The notes beneath the pieces are model-generated. The model saw only the letters and a list, made by a program, of their open reading frames with translations, was not told the DNA's origin and did no database searches. From Cladophialophora immunda (Eukaryota > Ascomycota > Eurotiomycetes > Chaetothyriales > Herpotrichiellaceae), in assembly GCF_000835495.1 (NCBI RefSeq), contig NW_015622541.1:2046001-2110000 (forward strand): 64,000 nt of DNA, written 5' to 3'. The stretch's first letter is position 1. Each line of letters begins with the position of its first letter. Both the position numbers and the translations under genes were made by a program. Below are positions 1 to 10,327 of this stretch, piece after piece.

Positions 1-795
1 TGTCCACTGCCTGCGTGCTGTTCCTGTCAACTCTCATGGCTGTCCACCTCCGATGCCAGCCTTTTTCTCTGCACCGTGCACACGTTGTCGGAATAATAGC
101 TTTCATGACGAACTCCGTTGAAGGTCCCTTTTTCAACAACGGAGGTACCCCAAGCACCTAGTTAGGAGGATCTACACGTTGCTGATCTCTCCGTCTCTAC
201 CACGAACCACACGTGGCTTTCGCTAATCTATCAGTGATGAATTTCACAACAGTCGGGAATGGGTTCCTCATAGCAATCGTGAAAATGTTGGGAGAGAAGA
301 CTCGAAAAAAGGGAGCATTTGACTGGATAACAACTTCCATTCGCAGGGCCAAGCTGGCGCTCACAAACCCTTCATCGTGGGAGTCGTTGACGCTCTCACA
401 CCCATGACAGGTCTTCTAGCTGCAGTTGCAGGGACCTTCTTGAGCGAGTTCTAGCCACGCAAACCAAATGCTAACACGACCTATTCCCATAGAGGAGCCA
501 GCAAACTCATTCCTCAATCGCGATTCTTGTTTGTATGAGACGGCGAATTTTAATCTCGCCGAAACAGCGGCCTTGTCTCTCCCTGATCCCAGCTTGCCTT
601 GGGTTCTGGAAATGCAAATGCTGCAAACTCAGCAAACGTGGCAAACGGATATGAGTGACCTGCTATCCACTCTGCTTCTGCTCGCTGGCAACCACTCCTT
701 AATTACGGTTCTCTGTCATCTTCTTCCGGGTATTGTTTATTTTTCTTCCGAAGCAGCTCTCTCTTCCTTATTTGCTTAATTTGTCACTCTCCACA
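1..795. other. Left edge, no supportable gene; leader of the TMEM256 gene at its right end
   Basis: I see no coding region that can be supported here; open frames are short and have no recognisable motifs. The last 90 bases before position 796 are pyrimidine-rich (repeated cttc/tctc runs), as in many fungal promoters and 5' leaders, and probably belong to the gene starting at 796. Confidence 0.5.
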
Positions 796-1273
796 ATGTT
801 CTGGACCATCGGCTGCATTTACGGGGCATCCTCCGTGATGCTTGGTGCGTTTGGAGCCCACGGGTTGAAAAAGCACATCAGTGACCCAGCAAGGCTCGCA
901 AACTGGTCGACCGCTGCTCAATATCAGGTAACCCATTGAGCATTGGATCGAAATGACATGGACACTTTCTGACATTGTTCCTTCTGGACAGTTGATTCAC
1001 AGCGGCGTACTTCTTCTCGCAGCAGCTGCTGCCCCAAAGAACAAGGTTTGTGTTTTCATGCCTCAGGCGAGGTCTTGATTCTAAGCAGTCTGACAGGTTG
1101 CTGCTGTACTCTTCACTGCTGGGATGACGATGTTTAGTGGTAGCATCTATCTGCTCGTTCTAGACCCCCAGCGTTTCAAGGCTTTGGGACCTGTAACTCC
1201 GCTGGGAGGCATGTGTTTGATTGCCGGATGGGCAGCTCTCGCGTTTGGCAGCCGAGGTCGATTTGTTCAGTGA
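796..1273 (+). CDS. TMEM256/DUF423 family small membrane protein
   Basis: Three exons, 796-927, 992-1045 and 1097-1273, join in frame to give a 120-residue protein. The opening residues place a GAFGAHGLK-type motif next to the first hydrophobic segment, and the last exon carries LGPVTPLGG followed by another hydrophobic helix. Both are hallmarks of the DUF423/TMEM256 (YgdD) family of small multi-helix membrane proteins, whose function is not established. Three to four membrane segments are visible, the length is normal for the family, and both introns (64 and 51 nt) have clean GT..AG ends. The ATG at 796 begins the conserved part directly. The convergent reductase gene ends only about 140 bp downstream. 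Confidence 0.88.
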
Positions 1274-1414
1274 AGCAGTATGAATATAAAGGGAGTTTTG
1301 GGTTGGGTTCTTTATGTATCAAGTCTTACCGGAATACTCATCTCTGCACTACTACTGCTACCACTACCACCGTCGATTTCACAACATTCTCGCTAGATCT
1401 CCATCATCCCCTTC

Positions 1415-2594
1415 TCATGCCTTTGCACTCAGTGCTTTTTCCACCTCCAGCAAATTCCTCGCAGTATCCGCGACAGTCGTTTCAAAGGATCGATACGTCA
1501 CCCCCAGCACCTCCCGCGACGACGAGTTGTCGATCTTGAAGGACCCCGCAGGTAAGGCGTGCTGGCCTGGGTGGCCAAGCGGGATCTGCCCGTCGAGCTC
1601 CGGAAACTCCTTTCGCAGAATGTCGCAAGTTTCCTGGTTGCTATTGCTGCCGGGAGTGATGAGAAACCGACGGCCCCCGACTCCGGGAGCAAAAGCAGCC
1701 TGGTAGTGCGCGAATGACAAGTCCTGCAGGAATAGACAAGTTAGCCCGCGCGAAGCTGTCAGAGGAGTTCCGTCGTGGCTTACCCGAACATCGACAAAGA
1801 CGTGCAGAGTGTCCTCTGGGACCGAAGCCCCTTTCTCAGAGGTCATGAAGTTCCAAAGAACCGTGTTCGATGTGTTTAGATCGCTCATGGAATCGATGCT
1901 GTGCTTGAGGGGACCGTACACGATGGGCGGGTTGAGGACGACGAGTTCAAAGCTCGGTTTCTCCGTCTTCATGAACTCCCAGGCTGCAAGCGAATATGTC
2001 AGTCTTTTGACAAGTGACGCAGGGGCTCGTTTGTTTGAAATGGTTCTTTGACTCACCTGCCTCCTCTGCAAGCTTCTTGCTTGCCCAATACGCCAGTCTC
2101 AAATCGCCTGAGTATCCCTGCTCCTTGGTCACCGGGTTCCACACCTCGGACGAATACACTCTGCCGTTCCCTTGGAGATCCAACGGGTTCCCGATTGCCG
2201 CAAAGCTGCTGGTGATGACAAGTCGTTTGAGGCCTGGGGCATACTTGGCGGCGGATTTCAGGATTTCCGTGGTGCCGTGAATGGCTGGGTCGATGAAATC
2301 CGCGGTTGTCTTGGCTTCAGTGTAGTTGAAGGGGGAAGCGGCATGGATAATCACGTCGAGGGGTTGGGCGTCCTTGATGCACTGGTCGAAAGCCCCCGGC
2401 GCCGTGATGTCTGGCACGATGGAGAAGTCGAGCCTGGATCTGTCAAAGCCGGGGAAGTCCTTCATGACTCTCTTTGCTTTGGCGTCGGTTCGAACCACGG
2501 CCTGCACGAAGCATGACTTTTCCAGGAAGAGGGACAGGAGATGACTTCCAATAAACCCGTTGGCGCCGGTCAACAAAACCCGGGGTGTCGCCAT
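1415..2594 (-). CDS. NAD(P)-dependent extended short-chain reductase (dihydroflavonol reductase/GRE2-like)
   Basis: Exons 2594-2057, 1983-1784 and 1723-1415 on the minus strand join in frame to 348 residues. The N-terminus carries the nucleotide-binding motif TGANGFIG (residues 9-16), followed by the HAASP segment near residues 84-88, a serine-containing VITSS strand (126-130) and the catalytic pair Y169-x3-K173. This is the architecture of the extended SDR group that includes dihydroflavonol reductases, yeast Gre2 methylglyoxal reductase and fungal ketoreductases. It probably reduces a carbonyl of a small metabolite in the cytosol using NADPH; the substrate cannot be read from sequence. The ATG at 2594 lies eight residues before the Rossmann motif; an in-frame extension upstream has no conserved character and overlaps a TATA-like element. 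No secondary-metabolism cluster surrounds it. Confidence 0.9.
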
Positions 2595-5500
2595 CTTGAG
2601 CTTCGGTATTGTTGGATTGACTTCGTGTTGGAGATTTGGTATTCGAGAGTCCGAGGGTCGAGCTGCTGCGGCTTGCTTGGACTTGGGATGCTCCTCGAAG
2701 ACATTGCTCGTCGACTTTATACCTAGACGACCAGCCTTGAAGCCGAAGAGCATTCATGCAAGATCAAGGAGATACGAACTCCTCCCCGTGCCATGCTTGA
2801 AGCAATGACAAAGGCACATGAATAATCAGGCAGGCACAGACTTTGCAATAGAGCATTCTTCTAAACACCACACCCGTATATGACGTGGTTTGTGTCGCTG
2901 AAACAGGAAAGCAACTCGATCTCGGCGGCTTCCCGTCGACGGTTGACTCCATTTCCATTGCAGAAACGACCATATATGGACGCCGATCACGAAACCAAAC
3001 GTCACTCTCCTCACCTGATACTCAGTGCTAGACTAGAAACATTGGTGGGAGCCGGCAGCAAACGGTGCTTGCCAGAACCGCTGGTGTTGTGTGCGGTGCG
3101 CGCTGCCCGCAGCCTTGCGGAGGTTCCTTTATATCCGCCAATTCCGGGTCAGCGAAGGCGGCGATGCGCGGGCACGCGGCCGCTCGAATCGGCCTAACTA
3201 TACGACCGAGTCAGAAGGACTACATAAAGAGCGCAGTCGGTGCCGCATGGAAGACGGGGTGATGGTACTCCTGGTCAACACCTTTTTGTCAAGCAACGCA
3301 TGGCGGAAGGGGGAAAAGGATCAGATGCAGTTGTTGGGTGACCGAGCGCTTCTCAACCGGACCCTGGTTCGTAGGATATTTGGCTTCAGTCAATTGTCCC
3401 TGAGGGTATGTCGACTTGCACCGGTGGACATGCAGCCTCAATGAGAGTATCAGGTCGATGGCATGGCTCTGCACATGTCGGATGGCACGATGGACAGAAC
3501 GATACGTCGACGAAGCGCTCTTGGATCGACCTGCATCCCTTGGGCGTGCATGATCAGAGCATTGCCTTACATGAACACGAGAAATGGCACAGGAAATAGC
3601 GCAGTTCAATACAATTTTTCTCTGTCGGCAGCAAACATCCGGACATGGCTATCAACATGAGCCATCAGGTAACTAACAACTATATGGAAGAAGATCTACA
3701 TCGAGACCATCAGCATCCAGAGAGGGTATTGGCGATTGGCCAAATAGCCGCTTCGAAACAGCAACCAGCCCCCATTCTCGTACCCAGCGATCGGGCCAAA
3801 AATAGGCCTTCGAGCGAGTCTCGAGGTATCCAACCTATGATGATCAAAGGTGCATTCCTGTTGGACCACGTCATATGCAAAAGTTTGGAGAAGTGTTTCC
3901 TCTGCATAGTTTCCAGGGAGCTCATCAAAAAAAATATCTCAATGCGCAGGGGTAAAAGGAACCAAACATAGGAGGTGAAGAACAGACTGACCAATGCCCA
4001 GTCCGCGGGATCAAAGTCCACAGGGATGAGGGGGCGAGAACCTGAAGATCAGGTCCAGACCTCGGGCAACAATGGGCTTAGACCTTTGGCAGACCTCTGG
4101 CACTGACTCTTGTACAGCACTGGCCACAAAGTGACCTCTCATACCACGAGCAGCAAAGCAGACAAAACATTTATCGCGAGAATAACGGACAAAGCAAAGG
4201 ACATCCGTCAGGAGGCTGGCCAACGCAGAACATACCAGTGACATAGCCACCCCCGGGCTCCGTCTTGATTGGCGATGGGTACCATTGCCACAATAGCATT
4301 CCAGGCTCGGCAGAGATTTATTCAGTCTGACTAATTGCTCGCCGCTTGGTGGTCTTTCGGGAGAAGGTCGAGAAGCATACGTCAAGCACATGGCGAGCCA
4401 GATTGTTTTGGCTCTTATTTATCCAAGTGTCTTTCAGGTTGAACGAAATATCTGACTACCGTGGACAATCAATTTCGGGGCTGTCGAAATCGATGTGGCT
4501 GTCGCCCAGTGCATGGATGGATTCTACCAGATGAAAAGGAAAAAGTAAAAGTGCTGACTTGGTCGGAGACCCCTGCTGAAGAATGGGCCAGGGCAGTTGG
4601 GCTTCGGGAACGGCCCAGTGGTGTAGTAGTCGATCGTAAAGGCGCGGCTCCAATTACACAGCAGGGTGAGGGCTGCCCACAAGATTGCGCTGGTGGAGAC
4701 GACCAAAATCAGCGACAAAGAGCTGTTTGTTTCTGCACAGAGACCCAGACGGGTGCTTGTCATTTGGCAGACGGGCCTCGCCGCTAATTAATGCTTGAGC
4801 ATGGACACCAGGGGGAGGGAGGACGAGTTCTCGTAGACTGAGGAAGAGGAGGGATGAGGAGCGCAGGCTGGAGCACCAATGTTAGCCAAAATGATGCCCA
4901 GGCGGTATTGCACGTACTTGTAGCAACTAGGTTTGTATACGGGGCCCAGGAGAGTGGTTGAAGGGATCTTAGGGTGAAGGTTGCTGAGGGTCAAGGAACG
5001 AAGTGAACCAAAAGGCGACGGTGCCAATCGAGGGTGAAGCTGGTGAATCTGAGACGCTCTCTCCAACAAGGTGAACAAGCCACTCCAGGTCCAAACTCCA
5101 AACTGCACCCTCGCCGTGGCCCTCTCGCACCTCGCACCTTGCACCTTGGGCCTCGCAGCTCGCGCCTTTGCAACCTTGCAACCCTCACGCTAAGTCGACA
5201 CGGACTACCTCGTACCCTACCACCATTACTCAAACTCCAACCTCACCACCACCACCACTACCTCCTCCATCATCCATCCTCACCATCATCGCCGAACCCC
5301 CTTCCATCTCCCCTGTTCCTCTGCTGCGTCGCCTGGATCCCGCTTCTTCCTCACCGCAGGCTGCTTTTAGCTATTCCAACCGGGAGCTGGGCAAAGTCCT
5401 CCAAGCGGCGGATCGCTCGAGTCCTGCCCTGCCTCGCCTCGCCTGACCTCCGCCTCCCGAATTGCGAACTCCGCGTCTTCGAATCCAGCCGCCACACTCT

Positions 5501-5909
5501 TTACTAATTGTCCCTATACTCGCTTTTCGATTCTCTTCTACTGAGACGTTGATCATCAAGACTATTCAACAACCCACACTCTGCATTTGTTGGCAGCCGA
5601 CACCCAGCCCCGACTCGTACCTCTCGATCTTTCACGCCCTCCGCCCGGTCATCGCCCCCCAGTAGACACCAAAACTCCGTCGATCTGTGTCCTTCACTTG
5701 ATGGCTGCTGGTCCTTGGATATTCTGTGGATAGCTAAATAAGGTCTCGTCTGGCGACGGAATTGCCCCTCGACGACGACGTCGCGGCCCAAGTACCGGTG
5801 AACCTCACGGCAGTTGCCACAGTTCACACGCCCATTGCGCGGTCAGAAATCCAAGAACAAAAGATATTTATCCCACCCTGATATCAAGCTACGGACATTG
5901 AGATATTTC
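2595..5909. other. Gene-poor stretch and long leader of samB
   Basis: About 3.3 kb without a supportable gene. The right part (roughly 5000-5900) is C/T-rich with CAC and CTC runs and reads as promoter plus 5' leader of samB. Between 3700 and 5150 the minus strand has several open stretches with hydrophobic segments (3710-4021, 4011-4391, 4524-4763, 4788-5144). I could not join them into a convincing spliced gene, so they are listed as a finding rather than a CDS. Confidence 0.45.
2715..2721 (-). promoter_or_regulatory. TATA-like element of the reductase gene
   Basis: On the minus strand this reads TATAAAG, about 120 nt upstream of the ATG at 2594. Position and sequence suit a TATA box, but no transcript start has been mapped. 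Confidence 0.4.
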
Positions 5910-6002
5910 ATGGTGAACACCACAGGACAACATGAGAGAAGTCAACTTCAGCATCCCCAATGTCAACAAGGCCTCCGTCCACATTACCACCACCCTCTAT
6001 GA
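5910..6002 (+). promoter_or_regulatory. Overlapping upstream ORF of samB
   Basis: An ATG at 5910 opens a 30-codon reading frame that ends at 6002, overlapping the samB start (5932) in another frame. The upstream ATG has T at -3 (a weak context) and G at +4, while the samB ATG has A at -3. Ribosomes could reach samB by leaky scanning, so the element would be expected to lower its translation. The effect is inferred. Confidence 0.5.
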
Positions 6003-7864
6003 CCGCCGAGCCCTGGATTGCACCTCGACCCTCCCCCTGATTAACTCCCTCAATCACTTAGCATACCTGACAACTTCTTCTGCACGTATTCGAGATATCC
6101 TTACCGTCGATGGCGGCGTTGAGCGCCTTGTCTGCATATTGAAGGAGGGTCGGAGCAAAGATGAAATGCACATGTGGAAATGGAATCTCGCTTTTCAATG
6201 CATCGTAAATATTGGTGTTCGAGGCTCAGAAAATGTGCGGACACGTGTGGTGGAGGCAGACATGGTCCCGGTGATTGCGACAATCCTGTGGGACTATATC
6301 TTGGTCATCGAAATGGAAAAGGCAAAGGCCGATGCTGAGCAGGAAAAACGCAACGGTTCCAAGCATTCAGGAAGTTCGAAAGCCTCCAAATTGTCTCGAG
6401 AACTGACACAAGATCCCGCAACAAGGACCTCCTTCTTTGAACACCTGCACGCGGCTACCGACCACCGTTCCAATCGTCGCCAAGCTCCGCCACCGTCATT
6501 GGATTTACCACAGTCCTTTTCGCAGAGCTTTGGCACCACAGAAACAGGGCCAGCAGAGGGAGGAAGCATTATGCCTCCAAGCGTTTTTACCTCGCCTCCC
6601 GAACGAACAATGTTCCCCCGACGTGATCTGCACCATCACAACCGTGGGCACGAGAGCAGAAATTCTTTCCACAGATCCCTCAATTTGCAACCCCCAGCTA
6701 CAGCAGTGCCCTCAATGGATGCTTCCGACGGATTTTCACTGCGGCCGGTTCGGGAGGTGGATAGACTACCTTCTATGCTACCACCCCTCAATACAGGCGT
6801 GACCTCTCATCCCGACTCGCCAACTACCCCTTCTGCGCCACTCCATCGCGGAGTACTCTCCCCTGTTGGTCGCCGCATGAGAAGGCCCTCCATCCGTCAC
6901 CAAAATTCTACTGGCGACAACGACGACATGGGCATGGATGACGTGGCTGGCCCCGACGACGAACTCATGGATCCCGAGGCCCCAGCTGAAGGTCGGAGCA
7001 GGGACCAAACCCGGGATCCCAGTCCTCACGATCTTCACGACATGGATGGCCGACAACCGTTGACCCTCACTATCCCCCCACAGCAGGCTCGAGAAATCGA
7101 TAACAACGTGGATATTGCCCAGCAGACGCCAATCACCGCAGGTATGGGCAACCCATTGGGCCCTGGGGGGCTCGAGGCAATGGGTGTCTCGCCCATCCCT
7201 CCTCCGCCTGCCACTGCTGCTTCTCCTGCAATCCCGCTTAACGCATATCCGAATTTCTTCTTGAGAAACGCGACTGCCACTGCCACTACCGCCTTGATGC
7301 CCCGCGATGAGGATGTTCTAATGGGCTTGCAATTACTTGCTTATATTTCCAAATACTGCTACCTGCGGCATTACTTCCAAGCGACGCATTTAGTTCCCCG
7401 ACTTAGGATCGATCGAGAGGTTGAGAAGATCTATGGTCCGATGCGAGGCTGTGCCCCTCTCCCAGAACCCACTGAAGACGAAGATGAAGAGTTTCTGCAA
7501 CCCGACGACTACAATATCTTCCCACTGGTGGAGAAGTTTACCGTCCGTCACCACTCAAAAGATATGCAATACTGGGCATGCGTGGTCATGCGCAATTTGT
7601 GCCGAAAGGATGACGCCCGAGGAGGAATACGCCAATGTGCCAACTACAAATGTGGAAAGTGGGAGGAGTACACCCGTCAGTTTGCCAAATGCAGGCGCTG
7701 CCGTCGCACAAAATACTGCAGCAAAGTACGTCATTTGATCCCCGGATAGTCGTGATGTTGATGCTAACTGCCTTGACCAGGAATGCCAGCGTGAGTCGTG
7801 GAGCATGCACAGGCACTGGTGTCACCTGGAAAATGCATATCTCAATCGCAGGACCAACGCATGA
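5932..7864 (+). CDS. samB: MYND zinc-finger protein SamB / Mub1 homologue
   Basis: Two exons, 5932-7725 and 7781-7864, give 625 residues. The N-terminus (MREVNFSIPNVNKASV) and the following helical, armadillo-like segment (about 1-130) match fungal SamB (suppressor of anucleate metulae B) and yeast Mub1. The middle (about 140-440) is low-complexity and proline/serine-rich. The C-terminus holds a MYND finger at 569-612, with C-x4-C in place of the usual first C-x2-C, then CRRC, YCSKEC and H-x3-C; the intron splits the finger just before ECQ. Mub1 works with the Ubr2 ubiquitin ligase and turns over the proteasome regulator Rpn4; SamB acts in A. nidulans development and polarity. An overlapping upstream ORF precedes the start. 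The start codon is fixed by the conserved N-terminus. Confidence 0.93.
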
Positions 7865-8731
7865 ATTGCCTTTTTGAAGTTGCATAGCCGTGGAGTATTT
7901 GGACCGAGCGTCGTTGGCGTTGGCGCCGTGGAGTTTGTCGACTTTCTCGAGGCATGGGATTTCAGCATCGTTTCCGCATTCAGCCTTTGGCAAAACACCC
8001 AGCACGATTGATGTACAGCGAATCGATATTGTTGAACGAGGTATGCAAAGACTTTGAGAGTATATATCATCAACGAAATGTAGCCGAAGACGAGGCGTTG
8101 ACGCGAAAAAGGCACGGGTCGACGACGAAGATGAGCCGCAGAGGTGTTTTTGGATTGCTGAACCTTTGAGCTGATCTTGTCGAGTCGTCGAGGGCACAGG
8201 CTGCTGGTCTGGAGGAGATTGTTACTGACACACCAAATGTGTAATATGACGAGCCGAGTAGTGCACAAAATGATGAATACTGAGATATCCGCATCTGCAT
8301 CCGCATCGAATTGTTTCTCGTTTCTACCAACAGGTCCCCCGTGAGTGCCCCAGAAATCGACCTAGACTGCACGGGTGCCAGCACTCCGATCGAGTTTGGA
8401 GGGTACTGGCGCTGAGTCTTGCTGTGATGGTCCGAGTGATTGAATCCCGAGCAGGCCCAAGTACGACCCGAGTTGAGAGTTTGTCGGAGCTCGCCGCTTG
8501 ACGGTGCCAGCCAGATCCAGAAATATCAAGGTTTGTATGAGGATCCATCGACATTTCTTCTCCTGCCCGTGTGGCACATTATCTTCAAATACTAAGCAGG
8601 CTCCAGGTCGTCCTTCCTATTCCTTAGCCGCGAGCACGAAGGCTCGGACCTCATTTCTGATCTTGTATCAAACCTCTCTCCTTGCCGTCTACAGTCAGCC
8701 TTTGCGTGAAGGCACAGGTGACCGAGCAAAC
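7865..8731. other. Intergenic between samB and the oxygenase gene
   Basis: No supportable gene. An open frame continues upstream of the oxygenase ATG (to about 8498), but it starts at a non-ATG codon and has no conserved residues, so it is treated as leader. Only short frames occur otherwise. Confidence 0.5.
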
Positions 8732-9790
8732 ATGGGGTCGATTGAGGGAGTCAACAGTGCCATACAGCTGCCTGTCATCGACATCTCGGAATTTACAATT
8801 GAGGTTGGAAAGCGAGTATTGGACGCCGCGACCAAATTCGGCTTCCTCTACGTCGACACCAATGGCACAGGCTTCACGGAGAGTATGGTGGATCGCGAAT
8901 TCGAATTCTCGCGGCAGTTTTTCGCCCTGCCTGAAGAAGAGAAAGAGCCTTGTCGCATCGACAGTACGAATCGGGGCTGGACAGGAATGCACGACGAGAT
9001 CCTTGATCCTAGGACACAGCGCAAAGGCGACTTCAAGCAAGCATTCAATATGGGGGAGTTCCTGAATGGAAAGCCGCAACAACCCATGCCCAAACTCCTC
9101 AAGAGCCATCTTGATGAGCTGGCCGAGTTCGAGAGGACGTGCAAGCAGGTCTGCGACCGAGTGCTTGATCTTCTCGGGCTGGGACTCGAAGTTGAAGAGC
9201 CCAACTTTTTTTCATCACGGCACACCCAACCCAGCGGGTGCATTGTCCGCCTCCTGCACTATCCTGCCATCCCTGCCGACGTGGACTATCAACCAGATGT
9301 CGATGTCAGAGCTGGCGCCCACTCCGACTACGGAAGCATCACCTTGCTGTTTCAGCGACCCTCACAGCCTGGCCTCCAGATCCGAACCCCGGAGGACACG
9401 TGGGCTCCTGTTCCGGTTATCCCTGACGGATATCACTCAACCACATTCCCGCCTATCCTCGTCAACATTGCTGATTTGCTGTCTTATTGGACCAATGGAA
9501 TCTTGAAAAGCACAGTACACCGAGTCATCTTCCCCAAGGAAGCACGAAGAGGAGGGGAGGACCGGTACTCAATAGCGTATTTCTCACATCCAGGGAACGA
9601 CGTCGAGTTAACACCGGTGCCGAGTAAAATGGTAGCGCAGCACAAGCTGGACGAAAACCAGAAGGTGGGATATGGAGGAGGAGCTACGAGCAAGCGAGCC
9701 ATGACCGCGAAGGACCATCTCTTGTCTAGGCTGGACGCGACGTATGGTTTCAGAGGCGCACAGACCAAGGAGGTTGACAGCACTGCTTAG
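8732..9790 (+). CDS. 2-oxoglutarate/Fe(II)-dependent oxygenase (isopenicillin N synthase-like fold)
   Basis: A single exon of 352 residues. An N-terminal DIOX_N-type region (LPVIDISEF near residue 15, FGFLYV near 37) precedes the 2OG-Fe(II) oxygenase core. The metal triad is visible as H197-x-D199 (AHSDYG) and H263 (TVHRV), and the 2-oxoglutarate carboxylate site as R278-x-S280 (RYSIAYF). All catalytic residues are present, so an active soluble enzyme that hydroxylates or desaturates a small substrate is likely. The family includes fungal gibberellin-, ACC- and alkaloid-type oxidases, so the substrate stays open. The ATG at 8732 (MGSIEG) lies just before the conserved strand. No biosynthetic partner genes lie nearby. 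Confidence 0.92.
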   Translation: MGSIEGVNSAIQLPVIDISEFTIEVGKRVLDAATKFGFLYVDTNGTGFTESMVDREFEFSRQFFALPEEEKEPCRIDSTNRGWTGMHDEILDPRTQRKGDFKQAFNMGEFLNGKPQQPMPKLLKSHLDELAEFERTCKQVCDRVLDLLGLGLEVEEPNFFSSRHTQPSGCIVRLLHYPAIPADVDYQPDVDVRAGAHSDYGSITLLFQRPSQPGLQIRTPEDTWAPVPVIPDGYHSTTFPPILVNIADLLSYWTNGILKSTVHRVIFPKEARRGGEDRYSIAYFSHPGNDVELTPVPSKMVAQHKLDENQKVGYGGGATSKRAMTAKDHLLSRLDATYGFRGAQTKEVDSTA

Positions 9791-10327
9791 GGTGGAAAAT
9801 TCGTCTCTTTCTCTTTCCATGGCCGGGCAATTATCGCTTGTTGGTGGGTGGATGTAGTCAAGTACTTGAAAGCATGGACCAGGCCACAGCCAACTTTGAT
9901 ACAGCCTCACGCCTCCGCGGCTACGGCTATCCACCTCCCTTTACCATAGGGGCAAGTAGGCGGAGAAATGGCGACAGCGGGCACCAGTCGGGTTCTCTCC
10001 CCAGTTAAACAGGGCCTTATTTGTACCGAGTTACGGAGGGACAGAAGAAGCGGTTGGATTGTTAGCGCGCAGTTTACTTCCCCAAAAGTTACAACGTCGA
10101 CATTTCCCAAGTTTCACGGCCGCAATAGCACAAACGTCTACCTGTTGTTACTTCATCGACTTGCTTCAGACGCGCGCGACCTTGTTGGCTGCTTTTTCGT
10201 CTCCTTCTTCGCTTTAATTCATTCACACGTACACTCCTTTCTTGCGTTCCACTTTTGTGTTTTGGTCCTGCCGATCCTCGTCTGCGTTCGACTGATTTTC
10301 CTTTTCCCTCTCTTCAAGTGGCCCGGC
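9791..10327. other. Intergenic; pyrimidine-rich MKT1 leader
   Basis: The right half is strongly T/C-rich (for example 10190-10325), typical of a fungal 5' leader. A frame open from an ATG at 9968 runs in phase into the MKT1 start codon, but its translation is a low-complexity F/L/V string caused by the pyrimidine tract, so I do not treat it as an N-terminal extension. Confidence 0.5.

Noticed and set aside
8498..8731. N-terminal extension of the 2OG oxygenase
   Set aside because: Opens at a TTG, not an ATG, and has no conserved residues; the ATG at 8732 fits the family.
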